Positions 16,453 through 25,242 of a stretch of DNA of 64,000 nt are shown in pieces. The translations under genes and the position numbers were made by a program. The DNA lies in the NCBI RefSeq assembly GCF_035918155.1, contig NZ_CP109328.1, positions 310,001 to 374,000 of the forward strand, read 5' to 3'. The DNA comes from Streptomyces sp. NBC_01591 (GTDB lineage Bacteria; Actinomycetota; Actinomycetes; Streptomycetales; Streptomycetaceae). Under the pieces are notes generated by a model, which did not search any database, was not told where the DNA came from, and saw nothing but the letters and a program-made list of their open reading frames with translations. Within the stretch, counting starts at the first letter, position 1. Each line of letters opens with the position of its first letter.

Positions 16453-17124
16453 TCAGCCTGCCGCTTCGACGAGGTCCCGCATCTCGGCCGCCTTCACGGC
16501 CTCGGCGTAGACCGTGGCTCCCCGGCTCTCGGAGAGGTCGAGCGAGGCGAGGACGGAGGGCACCACCGCACTGGGCAGCACGTGACGCATCAGGGCGGAG
16601 ACCCGCCCCACCAGGTCGCGGTACTCGCAGACGGCCTGCGACATGGACTGGATGCCGGCGAAGGAGCCCACGATGACATCGGCCGTCTCGGACGGCGAGA
16701 TGTGGGGCAGCAACTCGCCCTGGGCCTGCGCCCGTTGGAGCAGATCGTGGCCGACCTCGGCCCAGCGCAGGAACGGGCCGCTGCGGTCGAGGCTCTGCGC
16801 CAGCTGGTCCATCGACAGCCGCACGCCGGCGCGCACCATGGGGTCGGTCTGCAGCCGGTGGGCCTGCAGCATCACGACGTCCACGATCTCCTGCACCTTG
16901 GAGGCGCGGAGCGGGACGATGATCCGCTGGTCCTGCTCCGCGAGGACGCCCTGAGCCAGGTCTTCCTTCGAGTGGAAGTGGAAGTACAGGGCGCCCTTGG
17001 TCACTCCCGCCTCGGTGAGGATCTGGGAGATCGTGGCCGCTTGGTACCCGTGTTCCTCGAAGATCTTGGCCGCCGCCGAAAGAATCGTCTGACGGGTACG
17101 GATGGCGCGTAGCTGCTCAGCCAC
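16453..17124 (-). CDS. Gamma-butyrolactone receptor-type TetR regulator (ScbR/ArpA-like)
   Basis: A 223-residue repressor that should leave DNA on binding a butyrolactone signal. The N-terminus AEQLRAIRTRQTILSAAA and the helix-turn-helix AATISQILTEAGVTKGALYF with FHSKEDLA are characteristic of this receptor group, and Trp is present in the ligand domain (FLRWAEVGHDLL). The GTG at 17124 follows GGAGGAGG; longer open frames have no coding support. It is divergent from the NmrA-like reductase with an ARE-like site between. An AfsA-family synthase gene 1.1 kb away would supply the ligand. Confidence 0.9.
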   Translation of the reverse strand: MAEQLRAIRTRQTILSAAAKIFEEHGYQAATISQILTEAGVTKGALYFHFHSKEDLAQGVLAEQDQRIIVPLRASKVQEIVDVVMLQAHRLQTDPMVRAGVRLSMDQLAQSLDRSGPFLRWAEVGHDLLQRAQAQGELLPHISPSETADVIVGSFAGIQSMSQAVCEYRDLVGRVSALMRHVLPSAVVPSVLASLDLSESRGATVYAEAVKAAEMRDLVEAAG

Positions 17125-17172
17125 TCTGCCTCCTCCCTCCTCAGGGTGGTCGAACGTCGGGAGACCGGTAAA

Positions 17173-17194
17173 GAAACCGTCCAGTTCGTATCTT
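17173..17194. promoter_or_regulatory. ARE-like operator between receptor and reductase genes
   Basis: GAAACCGTCCAGTTCGTATC followed by TT lines up with the element at 14839 (GAAAC-GTCC...GTAT-TT). It lies between the divergent starts at 17124 and 17252, so autoregulation by the receptor is likely. The assignment is by similarity only. Confidence 0.5.
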
Positions 17195-17251
17195 ACAGAC
17201 CGCTTCCTCGTGTGTACCGGCTGGGGAAATGTCAGGCAGAGAGGGAAATCC

Positions 17252-18097
17252 ATGATTCTTGTCACCGGTGCCACAGGGACCATCGGTCGGGAAGTGGTCC
17301 GCAGGATCCCTGCTGACCTGGCAGTTCGCATCATGGCCAGGGATCCGGGGCGGGTCACGGGTGCGGCTGCGGCGGCTGAGATCGTCCCCGGGGACTTTTC
17401 TGATCCGTCCTCGCTGGTGGGTGTTCTGCGTGGGGTTCGCACCGTTTTTCTGGTGACCAACCCCGGCGGGGGCGACGACGAGTGCTTCATCCGGACGGCG
17501 CGGTCGGCGGGGGTGCGGCATGTGGTGAAGCTGTCCGCCGCCGCGGTCGCGGACAGCCGGTCCGAGGACCTGATCACCCGGTGGCAGCGCCACAACGAAG
17601 ACCTGCTGCGCGGATCAGGCATGGAGTGGACTCTGCTGCGTCCCCGCGCCTTCATGTCCAACGCGTTCTCCTGGGCGGGATCCATCCGCTCGGACAACGT
17701 GGTGCGGGCCCTGTACGGGGCGTCGGCCAACGCCTGCGTCGATCCGCGTGACGTGGCGGAGGCGGCGGTACGTGCCCTCACCGAGGACGGCCACGCGGGC
17801 AGGATCCACACGCTGACCGGGCCGGAGGCGATCACCGCGGTCGAACAGACGGCCCAGCTCGCCGAACTGCTGCGCCGTCCGCTCCGTTTCGAGGAACTGG
17901 GCCCGGAGCAGGCGCGTAGCGCACTGGGCGCACGCTATCCGGCGGACATCGTCGAGGCGCTGCTGGAAAGCGCGGAGCGCGGCCGCGAGGGTTCGAAGGC
18001 GGAGGTGGACGGCACGGTCACCGGTCTGCTCGACCGGCCGGCCGGAACCTTCCGCGGATGGGCGAGCGATCATCTGAGTGCCTTCGGGAATCGGTGA
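17252..18097 (+). CDS. NmrA-like NAD(P)-binding reductase
   Basis: A 281-residue short-chain-dehydrogenase-type protein. The N-terminal nucleotide motif is VTGATGTIGREVV; there is no clear YxxxK catalytic pair, as in the NmrA subgroup. In butyrolactone loci a reductase commonly completes signal synthesis, and this gene is divergent from the receptor and close to the AfsA-family gene, so that role is plausible but not shown. The ATG at 17252 follows GAGGGAAATCC. A similar NmrA-like protein is encoded at 37929-38780. Confidence 0.8.
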   Translation: MILVTGATGTIGREVVRRIPADLAVRIMARDPGRVTGAAAAAEIVPGDFSDPSSLVGVLRGVRTVFLVTNPGGGDDECFIRTARSAGVRHVVKLSAAAVADSRSEDLITRWQRHNEDLLRGSGMEWTLLRPRAFMSNAFSWAGSIRSDNVVRALYGASANACVDPRDVAEAAVRALTEDGHAGRIHTLTGPEAITAVEQTAQLAELLRRPLRFEELGPEQARSALGARYPADIVEALLESAERGREGSKAEVDGTVTGLLDRPAGTFRGWASDHLSAFGNR

Positions 18098-18122
18098 GGA
18101 ATGAGGGCAGCGGCTGCCCAGT

Positions 18123-18206
18123 GAAGGCATAAGCACGATGGCTGTCCGATGAGGGCATAAGCACGGTGGCTGCCCGATGAGGGCATGAGTACGGCGGCTG
18201 CCCGGT
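18123..18206. repeat. Three tandem 28-bp repeats between convergent genes
   Basis: Units start at 18123, 18151 and 18179. The shared word is close to GAGGGCATAAGCACGGTGGC and continues TGCCCGAT. They lie between the ends of the reductase and AfsA-type genes in DNA without coding potential. Function is unknown. Confidence 0.7.
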
Positions 18207-18272
18207 GGGACAGCCACCGTCCGTCATGAGTAATTCACCGTTCGGCACAGGTCGGATGCCGTTCGTCAGGGG

Positions 18273-19274
18273 TCAGATGCCGTGCGACCCTGCGGTCACC
18301 GTGGAGTTGAAGACGAGCACACCGTCCTGATGGGCGGTCACCAGGACGCTCTGTTCGCCTTCGGGGCCCGTGCCGGGCAACAGGGACGCCTCGATCACGC
18401 ACGGGGAGTCCAGCTCGACGTACCGCTTGAACTCATTGGCGATGCCGAGCGGGAGGTAGGAGGAACGGCCGAGGGCCGCCGCCGTGGCCTGGCGGGCGGC
18501 TTCGGCCAGCACCATGCCCGGCACATGGTCGACCGCGTGCTCGAAGAGCACGGGGTGCCGCGTGTCCACCCGCAGCTGCCAGCGGTTCCGCTCGCCCGTG
18601 GGGGAGAGCACGACGTCCATGGGCGACATGCGCCCGACGCTCTGCGGAGCCGCCGGGCTGATCAGCGGCAGCTGGTACGAGTTGCCGCCGGGCATGTGCT
18701 CGCCGCGCACCCGCCGGTAGACCGCAGGCGCCATGCAGGAAAACGAGCCGCCTCCGGTCGCGACGACGTTTCCGTCGCGGTGGAAGACCGCTTCGAAGCG
18801 CAGCCCCGACAGGTTCCTGCCACGCCGGTTGATCTCCGTGCAGTCGACGTCGATGCTGAGCGCAGCGGGCTCGTACCCCATCCGCAGATGCTGCGGACGT
18901 ACGGCGATGTCGAGGTCCCAGACGAGGAACTGGTGGCCGAAGGGCACGCCGAACTCCGCGTGCCCCAGGAGTATGCCGATCTGGCGGAGCGTCTCGCAGC
19001 CTATGAGCGGATCGTGGTAGCCGTCCGCGACCGGGGTGAAGAAGCTGTGGCCGCGTGGCCATTGGGCGGACATGACGAAGTGGGTGTCGTCCACCCGCTC
19101 CCAGTCGGTGAGCATGACCTCCGCGACAGCGGACCGGTGTACGAGTTCCTTGGGGACGGTAGTGGTAAGAGTGGTGGGGTAGAAGCCGCCGGGCTTGATC
19201 GTGGAAGCCTTGGCGCCTCTTGTCATTTCTCTGTCGAACGCTGTTCGCTCGACCTGAAACGTGCTCGCAGACAT
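18273..19274 (-). CDS. AfsA-family gamma-butyrolactone synthase
   Basis: A 333-residue enzyme of the A-factor synthase family, which condenses a beta-ketoacyl chain with dihydroxyacetone phosphate to start butyrolactone synthesis. Two hot-dog repeats are visible: the first contains DDTHFVMSAQWPRGHSFF and ETLRQIGILLGHAEFGVPFG, the second LRVDTRHPVLFEHAVDHVPG with AEAARQA. The start at 19274 follows GGGGGAGCA. An ARE-like site overlaps its promoter at 19328-19352, so receptor repression is expected. It is flanked on both sides by receptor-type TetR genes. Confidence 0.92.
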   Translation of the reverse strand: MSASTFQVERTAFDREMTRGAKASTIKPGGFYPTTLTTTVPKELVHRSAVAEVMLTDWERVDDTHFVMSAQWPRGHSFFTPVADGYHDPLIGCETLRQIGILLGHAEFGVPFGHQFLVWDLDIAVRPQHLRMGYEPAALSIDVDCTEINRRGRNLSGLRFEAVFHRDGNVVATGGGSFSCMAPAVYRRVRGEHMPGGNSYQLPLISPAAPQSVGRMSPMDVVLSPTGERNRWQLRVDTRHPVLFEHAVDHVPGMVLAEAARQATAAALGRSSYLPLGIANEFKRYVELDSPCVIEASLLPGTGPEGEQSVLVTAHQDGVLVFNSTVTAGSHGI

Positions 19275-19327
19275 TGCTCCCCCTGGGCTGGTGCGAGAGG
19301 TGTGGTCGGGGCTCTTCCTTGGCCGAA

Positions 19328-19352
19328 AGTACATACCAACCGGTTTAATTTC
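19328..19352. promoter_or_regulatory. ARE-like operator in the AfsA-type gene promoter
   Basis: ACATACCAACCGGTTTAATT at 19331-19350 closely resembles known receptor-binding elements with the ACATACCNNCCGGTTT pattern. It lies about 55 bp upstream of the AfsA-type start. Assigned by pattern. Confidence 0.65.
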
Positions 19353-19618
19353 TAGTGCCTCTGACTGCTTGTCATCGAAAAACAGCGGAGGTGTTCATTC
19401 CGATTTGCCTGTTCTTGGAGATGTGGCCAGGTCGGCGCGTTCCGGTGCCGAGTCGGCGTCCGTTTCCGGTCCGGCATGGGTCAAATTCCGGTTCGACATG
19501 GCTCAAGCGTGACACGAGTCGCGCTTGAGTGGGGTGACTCAAGGTGCGCCCGCAGCGTTCTGGTGGGTGGATCGGGTCCCGGTGCCGGTGTTTGACGGCT
19601 GAGCACGAAATCTTTCAG

Positions 19619-19636
19619 AAACCGCACGCGCGGTTT
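19619..19636. promoter_or_regulatory. Palindromic ARE-like operator upstream of the second receptor gene
   Basis: AAACCGCACGCGCGGTTT is a palindrome with 7-bp perfect arms, located 60 bp before the ATG at 19696. It probably serves autoregulation of that TetR gene. Confidence 0.6.
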
Positions 19637-19695
19637 GTTATAGTCGGTCTGCCCTTCGGCAAGCACGGCAACCCCCGGCAGTGACGGAGCAGTTG

Positions 19696-20316
19696 ATGGT
19701 CAAACAGGAACGCGCGGCGCGTACGCGTGAAACCCTGATCCGGTCCGCGGCCGAGGTCTTCGACCATGACGGCTTCTCGGCGGCTTCGCTCACCTCGATC
19801 AGCTCGCGGGCGGGGGTGAGCAACGGGGCGCTGCACTTCCACTTCGCGAGCAAGGCCGTCCTGGTGGACGTCGTCGAGGAGGCGGCGCTGACCAGGCTGC
19901 TGGCCGTCACGAACGGCGCGCTGTCGCTCGGGGTGAGTCATGTGCAGATCCTCGTCGACGTCACCCATGCGCTCGCCGGCGAACTGTGTGGCGATGTGGT
20001 GCTGCGGGTCGGCTTCGCGCTGAGCGGCGACACGTCCCGCCCGAGCCGGATGGATCTGCGGGGGCGCTGGCGGTGCTGGGTCGAGGAGACGCTGAAACAG
20101 GCCGAGGCCGAAGGCGAACTGCGCCGGGGCGTGACGGTCCAGGACGTGGTGACCGCCGTGGTGGCCGCGACCGTGGGATTCGAAGTGCTCGGGGTGCGGG
20201 ACTCGACGTGGCTCTCGGCGTCGACGGTGGCGCGGTTCTGGCGGCTTCTGCTGCCGACGCTCGTGCCGGCGGTGCGTCTCGACGGAATCGAGGCCGGGGG
20301 AACCCGGCGTCCGTAG
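19696..20316 (+). CDS. Butyrolactone receptor-like TetR regulator (ScbR2-like)
   Basis: A 206-residue protein starting MVKQERAARTRETLIRSAAE, a signature opening of butyrolactone receptors and pseudo-receptors. The helix-turn-helix is ASLTSISSRAGVSNGALHFH with FASKAVLV. The ATG at 19696 was preferred over a GTG at 19681 because GGAG lies 6 bases upstream and because family members begin MVKQ. It is divergent from the AfsA-type gene. Whether it binds a butyrolactone or an end product cannot be told; the first receptor is at 16453-17124. Confidence 0.88.
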   Translation: MVKQERAARTRETLIRSAAEVFDHDGFSAASLTSISSRAGVSNGALHFHFASKAVLVDVVEEAALTRLLAVTNGALSLGVSHVQILVDVTHALAGELCGDVVLRVGFALSGDTSRPSRMDLRGRWRCWVEETLKQAEAEGELRRGVTVQDVVTAVVAATVGFEVLGVRDSTWLSASTVARFWRLLLPTLVPAVRLDGIEAGGTRRP

Positions 20317-20346
20317 GCGGTGGTCGTGACGGAGTCCCGGTCTATT

Positions 20347-20439
20347 GCCACGGAGCCCAGTGCCTTTTGCCGCGGAGCCCCAGTCTTTCGCCATGGAGCC
20401 CCGGTCCTTCGCGCCCTGCGAAGGGCCGGGGCTCCATGG
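20347..20439. repeat. Triplicated GGAGCCCC repeat ending in a long hairpin
   Basis: Three imperfect 21-22 bp units (20347-20368, 20369-20389, 20390-20410) share GCC-CGGAGCCCCAGTC-TTTC. The last unit is also the left arm of a 22-bp hairpin (20391-20412 with 20418-20439, one mismatch). No U-tract follows, so it may be an attenuator or a factor-independent stop for the upstream TetR gene. Confidence 0.55.
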
Positions 20440-20624
20440 CCGGTTGTGGTCGAGGTGGGTCGGCCGGTCGCCGATCAAGGAGAAGACCTGGCGGTTTGTT
20501 TTGGCGGGTTCTCTCTGTTCCGGATGAAGGATGGGTTGGCTCTCCAGTGGGCCTCCGTACCCTCGCTGCACGGTAACTGCGCGTCTCAGAGTGGGTATTT
20601 GAGGGTCGTCAGGAGCGCGTCCCG

Positions 20625-21090
20625 ATGGACGAGAAGGAAGTCCTGACCCGGTTCAAGAACGGCCATCTGGACCGGGCCCAGGCGGTCGCGCTGCCGACCG
20701 GCGCGACCGGTGCCGCCGCCACCGGCCCGGCGCCCGTCGTTCTCCACCTGCCAGACGCCTGGCCGGAGCGGGAGCGGGAGCAGGAGCGGGGCGCCGACGC
20801 CGTCGGCGGATCCGCCGCGCCCACATGACCGGGCTGCGGCCCGACGGGGTGGAGATGGCCGCCGCGATCACCGCCGCACTCGACGAGGCGCGGCTGCTGC
20901 CCACGGACATCGACTACATCGTTCGGCTGTTACTCGGGCGGCGGCGCCCTCGCCAACGAGGTCGCCCAGCACATCGCCAAGCACGGCTGGCTTCCGCCGC
21001 CGGTGGCCATCGCAGGCACCGCCGCGGCCACCGAAGCCTGCGCGGCCGCACTCTCCCGCACCCTCGCCGCGGTGGCCGGCATCCGCTGAC
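20625..21090 (+). pseudogene. Remnants of polyketide synthase genes (type II ketosynthase fragment and a possible hydrolase fragment)
   Basis: The stretch 20814-20920 encodes AHMTGLRPDGVEMAAAITAA then LDEARLLPTDIDYI, which matches the segment before the active-site His of type II KS-alpha proteins (family pattern MTGLRPDG-EMA...IDYINAHG). The frame then breaks. From about 20913 another frame reads CYSGGGALANEVAQHIAKHG to a stop near 21088, resembling a thioesterase or hydrolase GxSGG region. A short frame at 20625 (MDEKEVLTRFKNGHLDRAQA) resembles the start of a PKS-associated protein. None is complete. I read this as a decayed aromatic PKS locus; the KS match is the strongest part. Confidence 0.5.
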
Positions 21091-21133
21091 CGGCGGCCCC
21101 GGGGCGTGTCCGCGAGGTCCGGCAGCGACGGCG

Positions 21134-22924
21134 TCAGTGCGCGACCGCGCTGTGCCCGCAGCTGAACAGCGGTTCGGAGGTGTCGAACGGGACGTCCTCG
21201 CGGGAGTCCTCGACGGCCCGCATGGAGGACGGGAGGTCGAAGGGAAGGCTTCCCCCGGCTGCCGCCCGGTCGAAGGCCACATCGAGGACGATGTCGTCGT
21301 CGGCGCCGAAGCTGCCCAGGAGCAGGGCCGCCTCGGTGGCGAGCCCGGTGAGGATCGCGGGCCGGTCGAGATGCACGTCGATGACGGTGGGGACGCTCGC
21401 GCACAGCGCCCGCAGCCGGGCCAGTTCGGCGGCGGGAAAATCGAGGGACCCGGCGTGGAAGTGCTGCTCCAGGAATCCTTCCCGCTTCTCGTACGGGGCG
21501 GTCAGACGCAGCACCGCGAGGTCGGCCTCTTCGGGGCGGTCGACGAGGCGGCCGTACCGGGCGGCCGTCTCGGGGGCGATGTTCTCCACGTAGAGGGCCG
21601 GCACCTCGGGCAGTGTCCTCAGTGCCTCCGCGCGGCCGGTGAGCTGGACGAGGGACCGCAGCTGGACCCGGCGCCCCAGGAGACGGGTCTCGGCCGCGCC
21701 GACCAGGGCGCTTGCCGCGTCGGTGTCGACATAGGGGTCGTCGAAGAGGCCGAGGCGGAACTTGTCGCGCAGGATGCGGCGTACGGAGGTGTCGATGCGG
21801 CCTTCGCCGACGGCGCCGGAGCGGACGGCGTCGACGATCCAGTCGGGGCGGGTCTCACCGCCGAGCTGGTCGACGCCGGCATCGAGCTGCATGAGGACCT
21901 GCTCGGCGAGGGAGAGGTGTTCGACTCCCCAGTTCCGGGGCGGGAGTTGGACGAGTCCGGGGATCTCCATGCCGGTGAGGGAGTTGAAGTCGGTGCACAC
22001 GACGCCGTCGAAGCCGTATCGGCCGCGGAGCAGCCCGTTGATCACTTCGCGGTTGAAGTTGGCGGCGACCTCGGGCAGGCCGCTGCCGGTGGGGATCGAG
22101 TAGCAGGGCATGACCTGGGCGGTGCCGGCGGCGAACGCCGCTTCCCAGGGCCTGAGGTGGTATTCGAGGTTGTCGCCGGGGAACGCCTGGTACTTGCCGT
22201 AGGCGAAGTGGGGGTCCTCCCCGCCCGCCTGCGGGCCGTGGCCGGGGAAGTGCTTGGTCATGCAGGCCACGCTGTCCGGGCCCAGGGTGTTGCCCTGCAT
22301 TCCGCGGATGTAGGCGCCGAGCATCCGCGCGGCGCGGTCGGCGTCCTCGCCGAAGGTGCCGCCGATGCGGGCCCAGCGCGGTTCGGTGGCCAGATCGGCC
22401 ATCGGATGGATGGCCACGCGGATCCCGACGGAGCGCAGTTCCCGGGCGGCGGCCGCGGCGAACTCCTCGACGAGTGCCGGATCGTCGGTCGCGGCCAGGC
22501 CGATCGGTTCGGGGCCCGGACTGAATCCGCCGTCGGTGTGGGCCGTCATGGGGTTGGCGGTGAATCCGTGACGGGGGTCGGAGGAGAGGGTCACCGGGAT
22601 ACCGAGGCGGGTGGCGGCGGCGAGGTCCTGGACGTGGTTGTTCCACGCGGCCATGGTGCCGGCGGAGGGGACCTGGATCATCGCGAAGTGGGTGATGTGC
22701 CGCTCGGCTATGAGGCCGGCGCCGGACGGCATGAAGGAGTTGTCGCCGGCGGCCATCCGGCCGTGGCACATCTGACCGGCCTTCTCCTCCAGGGTCATCC
22801 GGCCCAGGAGGTCCTCGACGCGGTCGTCGACCGGCAGGCGGGGGTCCTCGTACGGCTCCATGGTGCCGTTGTGGTTGAGGTCGCGGAACGGTGTGCCGTC
22901 TGGGTGGCGGAGGCGGGAGGTCAC
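21134..22924 (-). CDS. Glycoside hydrolase family 3 protein
   Basis: A 596-residue beta-glycosidase. The GH3 N-terminal domain includes DDRVEDLLGRMTLEEKAGQM, the conserved TKHFPGHGPQ, and a nucleophile region FDGVVCTDFNS. The C-terminal domain is shortened compared with many GH3 enzymes. There is no signal peptide, so it probably acts on imported sugars in the cytoplasm. It starts with GTG at 22924 and follows an MFS transporter gene by 45 bp in the same orientation, forming a GntR-linked sugar operon. The exact substrate is unknown. Confidence 0.9.
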   Translation of the reverse strand: MTSRLRHPDGTPFRDLNHNGTMEPYEDPRLPVDDRVEDLLGRMTLEEKAGQMCHGRMAAGDNSFMPSGAGLIAERHITHFAMIQVPSAGTMAAWNNHVQDLAAATRLGIPVTLSSDPRHGFTANPMTAHTDGGFSPGPEPIGLAATDDPALVEEFAAAAARELRSVGIRVAIHPMADLATEPRWARIGGTFGEDADRAARMLGAYIRGMQGNTLGPDSVACMTKHFPGHGPQAGGEDPHFAYGKYQAFPGDNLEYHLRPWEAAFAAGTAQVMPCYSIPTGSGLPEVAANFNREVINGLLRGRYGFDGVVCTDFNSLTGMEIPGLVQLPPRNWGVEHLSLAEQVLMQLDAGVDQLGGETRPDWIVDAVRSGAVGEGRIDTSVRRILRDKFRLGLFDDPYVDTDAASALVGAAETRLLGRRVQLRSLVQLTGRAEALRTLPEVPALYVENIAPETAARYGRLVDRPEEADLAVLRLTAPYEKREGFLEQHFHAGSLDFPAAELARLRALCASVPTVIDVHLDRPAILTGLATEAALLLGSFGADDDIVLDVAFDRAAAGGSLPFDLPSSMRAVEDSREDVPFDTSEPLFSCGHSAVAH

Positions 22925-22969
22925 AGTCGTGCCTTTCGTCGGATGGCGCGGGATGCGGTGCGGCGGGTG

Positions 22970-24295
22970 TCAGCCGCGGGTGAGGCGGGGGTGCCGGATC
23001 AGCGGGGTGAGGGCCACGGCCGCGAGCGCGGCGAGGGTTCCGCCGAGGTAGAGCGCGAAGTAGTTCTTGTCGTCGGTCGCCGGTCCGATCGGGTCCGTGC
23101 CGAGGCCCAGGAGGAGTGGGGCGAGCAGGGGGGCGATGGACTGCGGCAGGGATTTGGCGATGTTGAACACGCCGAGCCAGCGGGCGGCGTCGGTGCTGGT
23201 GGGCATGACGCGCAGGACCAGGGCCATGTCGACGGCGTAGAAGGCGCCGAGACCGATGGCGGCGACGGTGGTGGCCAGGTAGATCGGCCACACGGACGCG
23301 GACAGCATCTTGATGGTCATGGCGGCAGCCATCAGCAGGCCGGAGGTGACGACGAAGGCGCGGTAGGCGCCGGTGCGGGAGGCCAGCTTCCCGAACACCG
23401 CCGCGGCGACGACGTTGCCGACGACGGAGAGCATGCCGGTGGTCGCGACGAGGGCGGCGGCCTCGGCCGTCGACATCTCCAGGCGGGACATCAGGTAGTA
23501 GAGGCCGAACGTGCCGATCAGGGCGTTGGCGCCCTGGAGCAGGAAGCGCTGCAGCCAGACCGCGGTGAAGGCCGGGGAGGTGCGCGGGTCGAACAGCAGG
23601 CTGGTGAAGACCGAGCGCAGGCTCACCGGGGTCCGCTCCCCGGCGGGGACGGCCTTCTCGCCGCGCAGCAGGGTCCACGAAACGGCGGCGCCCGCGGCAC
23701 CGGCGATGCCGGGGACCAGCAGCAGGGCCGTGGTGTTGTCGGGTATGAGGCCGACGAGGAAGAAGGCGGGGAAGACGGAGGCGAACTGGGCGGCTCCGAA
23801 CAGGCCGGACACGGTGGCCTGTTGTGCGGCCGGCACCCGGTCGGCGATCACGGCCGCGAGCGCGGCGAGCGCCGCGTTGTACGCGGCCTGGGCGAGGACC
23901 CAGCCCAGCATCAGCTGGGCGGGCGAGGACGCCGTGGCCATCACCACGGCGGCCGGCAGCCCGGCGGCGAGACCGCCGAGAATCCACGGCCTGCGTCTGC
24001 CGAAGCGCCCGGCGGTGCGGTCCGACAGATGGCCGAAGACCGGGTTGAGGACGAACGCGGCGATGGCCCCGGCCGCCATGACGGAGCTCAGCACGCTCTC
24101 CTTGTCGTCCGGTGCGATCTCATTGACCTTCAGGCCGAGAGAGGCGACCAGCGGCATGGCGAACCCGATCCCGATCAGGAGCTCGGTGAAGACCAGCCCG
24201 GCGATGACCCGGCGCGGAGCCGGGGCCTCGTCCCCGGGAAGGCGGTCGGAGGGTGGCGGCTCGGGGGCGGGGGTCTTGCGCAGCATGTCGGTCAT
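22970..24295 (-). CDS. MFS transporter, glycoside/sugar-type
   Basis: A 441-residue membrane protein with about 12 hydrophobic segments. The MFS loop motif appears as GHLSDRTAGRFGRRRPWILG, the pattern found in GPH/sugar porters. The ATG at 24295 overlaps the stop of the phosphatase gene upstream (ATGA), and the GH3 gene follows 45 bp later. The natural reading is import of a glycoside that the GH3 enzyme then cleaves. Confidence 0.9.
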   Translation of the reverse strand: MTDMLRKTPAPEPPPSDRLPGDEAPAPRRVIAGLVFTELLIGIGFAMPLVASLGLKVNEIAPDDKESVLSSVMAAGAIAAFVLNPVFGHLSDRTAGRFGRRRPWILGGLAAGLPAAVVMATASSPAQLMLGWVLAQAAYNAALAALAAVIADRVPAAQQATVSGLFGAAQFASVFPAFFLVGLIPDNTTALLLVPGIAGAAGAAVSWTLLRGEKAVPAGERTPVSLRSVFTSLLFDPRTSPAFTAVWLQRFLLQGANALIGTFGLYYLMSRLEMSTAEAAALVATTGMLSVVGNVVAAAVFGKLASRTGAYRAFVVTSGLLMAAAMTIKMLSASVWPIYLATTVAAIGLGAFYAVDMALVLRVMPTSTDAARWLGVFNIAKSLPQSIAPLLAPLLLGLGTDPIGPATDDKNYFALYLGGTLAALAAVALTPLIRHPRLTRG

Positions 24296-25203
24296 GAGCG
24301 GGGTTCTCCTGCGGGGCGGGAGGGCGACGGGGAGGCGGAGGGGGCGGGCCGAGGAGCCGCGGTGACAGAGAGGGCGGGCCGAGGAGCCGCGGTGACAGAG
24401 AGGGCGGGCCGAGGAGCCGCGGCGGCGGTCGCGGGCAGGGCGGCATCGGCGGCGGCCTTGGCGCGGAAGCCGTCGATGGCCGCCGCCTCGACCCCGCAGC
24501 CCAGCAGGAACCCCTCGGCGCTGCCGTGACGGGCCCGCATGGTCTCCAGGAAGACCTCGATCGCCTCCCGCGGGGCCTGGAGCAGCGGCGCGGGAACGAC
24601 CGGCCGTCCCGGTGCCCCGTCCCCCTCGTTGCCGAACGCGCCGTCGTTCAGGGCGATGTGGTGCCGGGTGGCGAGAGCGGCGAGGATCTCCGGGAGCGCC
24701 GTGGCCGTACGGACGTAGTCGTCGGCGATCTTGTCGTCGGGCACTCCCGCGAGTTCCAGCAGCAGTGCCACCAGGAGACCGGTGCGGTCCTTCCCCGCTG
24801 CGCAGTGCAGGAGTGCCGCGCCCGGTCCGGCGGCGGCCCGGACCGCGTCGGCCACGGCCGTGGGGGCGGACGCGGCGAGGTCGGCGTAGAACCGGCCCAG
24901 ATCGGCGGAGGTCCGCAGGGAAGCGATGCCCGGGCCGGCGATGGCGTCCGTGTCGTCCGGAACGATGGGCGCCCGGACGATGGTGATGCCCGCCTCTTCG
25001 GCGGCTGCCCAGTCGTCGTCCCCGCGCTCGTCGGGACTGCGCAGGTCCACGACGACGTGGATGCCGTGGGCGTGCAGCTCCCCGACGGTATCGACGTCCG
25101 CGACGGGATCGGGCTGGGCTGAGCGGAACAGGATTCCCGGGCGGATACGGTCGCCCTGGGGGTCGGCGACGGAGGCCGGGTCGCGGAAGTTCAGCAGCGG
25201 CAT
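24292..25203 (-). CDS. Tyrosine-phosphatase-like protein with repeated C-terminal tail
   Basis: A 303-residue protein of the bacterial Y_phosphatase3 type. The catalytic P-loop HCAAGKDRTG has the essential Cys and Arg, and the segment VVVDLRSPDERG is typical near the N-terminus. The last 50 residues are a low-complexity tail with AAPRPALSVT repeats, encoded by a 30-bp tandem DNA repeat (24342-24422). It is the first gene of the operon with the MFS and GH3 genes, divergent from a GntR regulator. Protein or phosphosugar substrate is unknown. Confidence 0.88.
   Translation of the reverse strand: MPLLNFRDPASVADPQGDRIRPGILFRSAQPDPVADVDTVGELHAHGIHVVVDLRSPDERGDDDWAAAEEAGITIVRAPIVPDDTDAIAGPGIASLRTSADLGRFYADLAASAPTAVADAVRAAAGPGAALLHCAAGKDRTGLLVALLLELAGVPDDKIADDYVRTATALPEILAALATRHHIALNDGAFGNEGDGAPGRPVVPAPLLQAPREAIEVFLETMRARHGSAEGFLLGCGVEAAAIDGFRAKAAADAALPATAAAAPRPALSVTAAPRPALSVTAAPRPAPSASPSPSRPAGEPRS
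24342..24422. repeat. 30-bp tandem repeat inside the phosphatase gene
   Basis: Units start at 24342, 24372 and 24402; the first two are identical and the third is partial. The unit begins GGGCGGGCCGAGGAGCCGCG. Each adds ten residues (AAPRPALSVT) to the tail, so copy number may vary between strains. Confidence 0.85.
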
Positions 25204-25242
25204 GGGAGCCTTCCTGAGTCGGGCACTTCACAGAGTCGAGCA

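Larger units (their letters stand above)
19275..19695. other. Divergent regulatory region between AfsA-type and TetR genes
   Basis: About 420 bp without a gene. It holds two ARE-like elements (19328-19352, 19619-19636) and an inverted repeat with arms CTCAAGCG at 19502-19509 and CGCTTGAG at 19522-19529. The short open frames here lack coding character. Confidence 0.6.

Noticed and set aside
20825..24529. A 1234-codon open frame on the plus strand
   Set aside because: It runs antisense through the GH3 and MFS genes. Only its first 30 codons (ketosynthase fragment) have family similarity; the rest is the GC-rich shadow of the real minus-strand genes.
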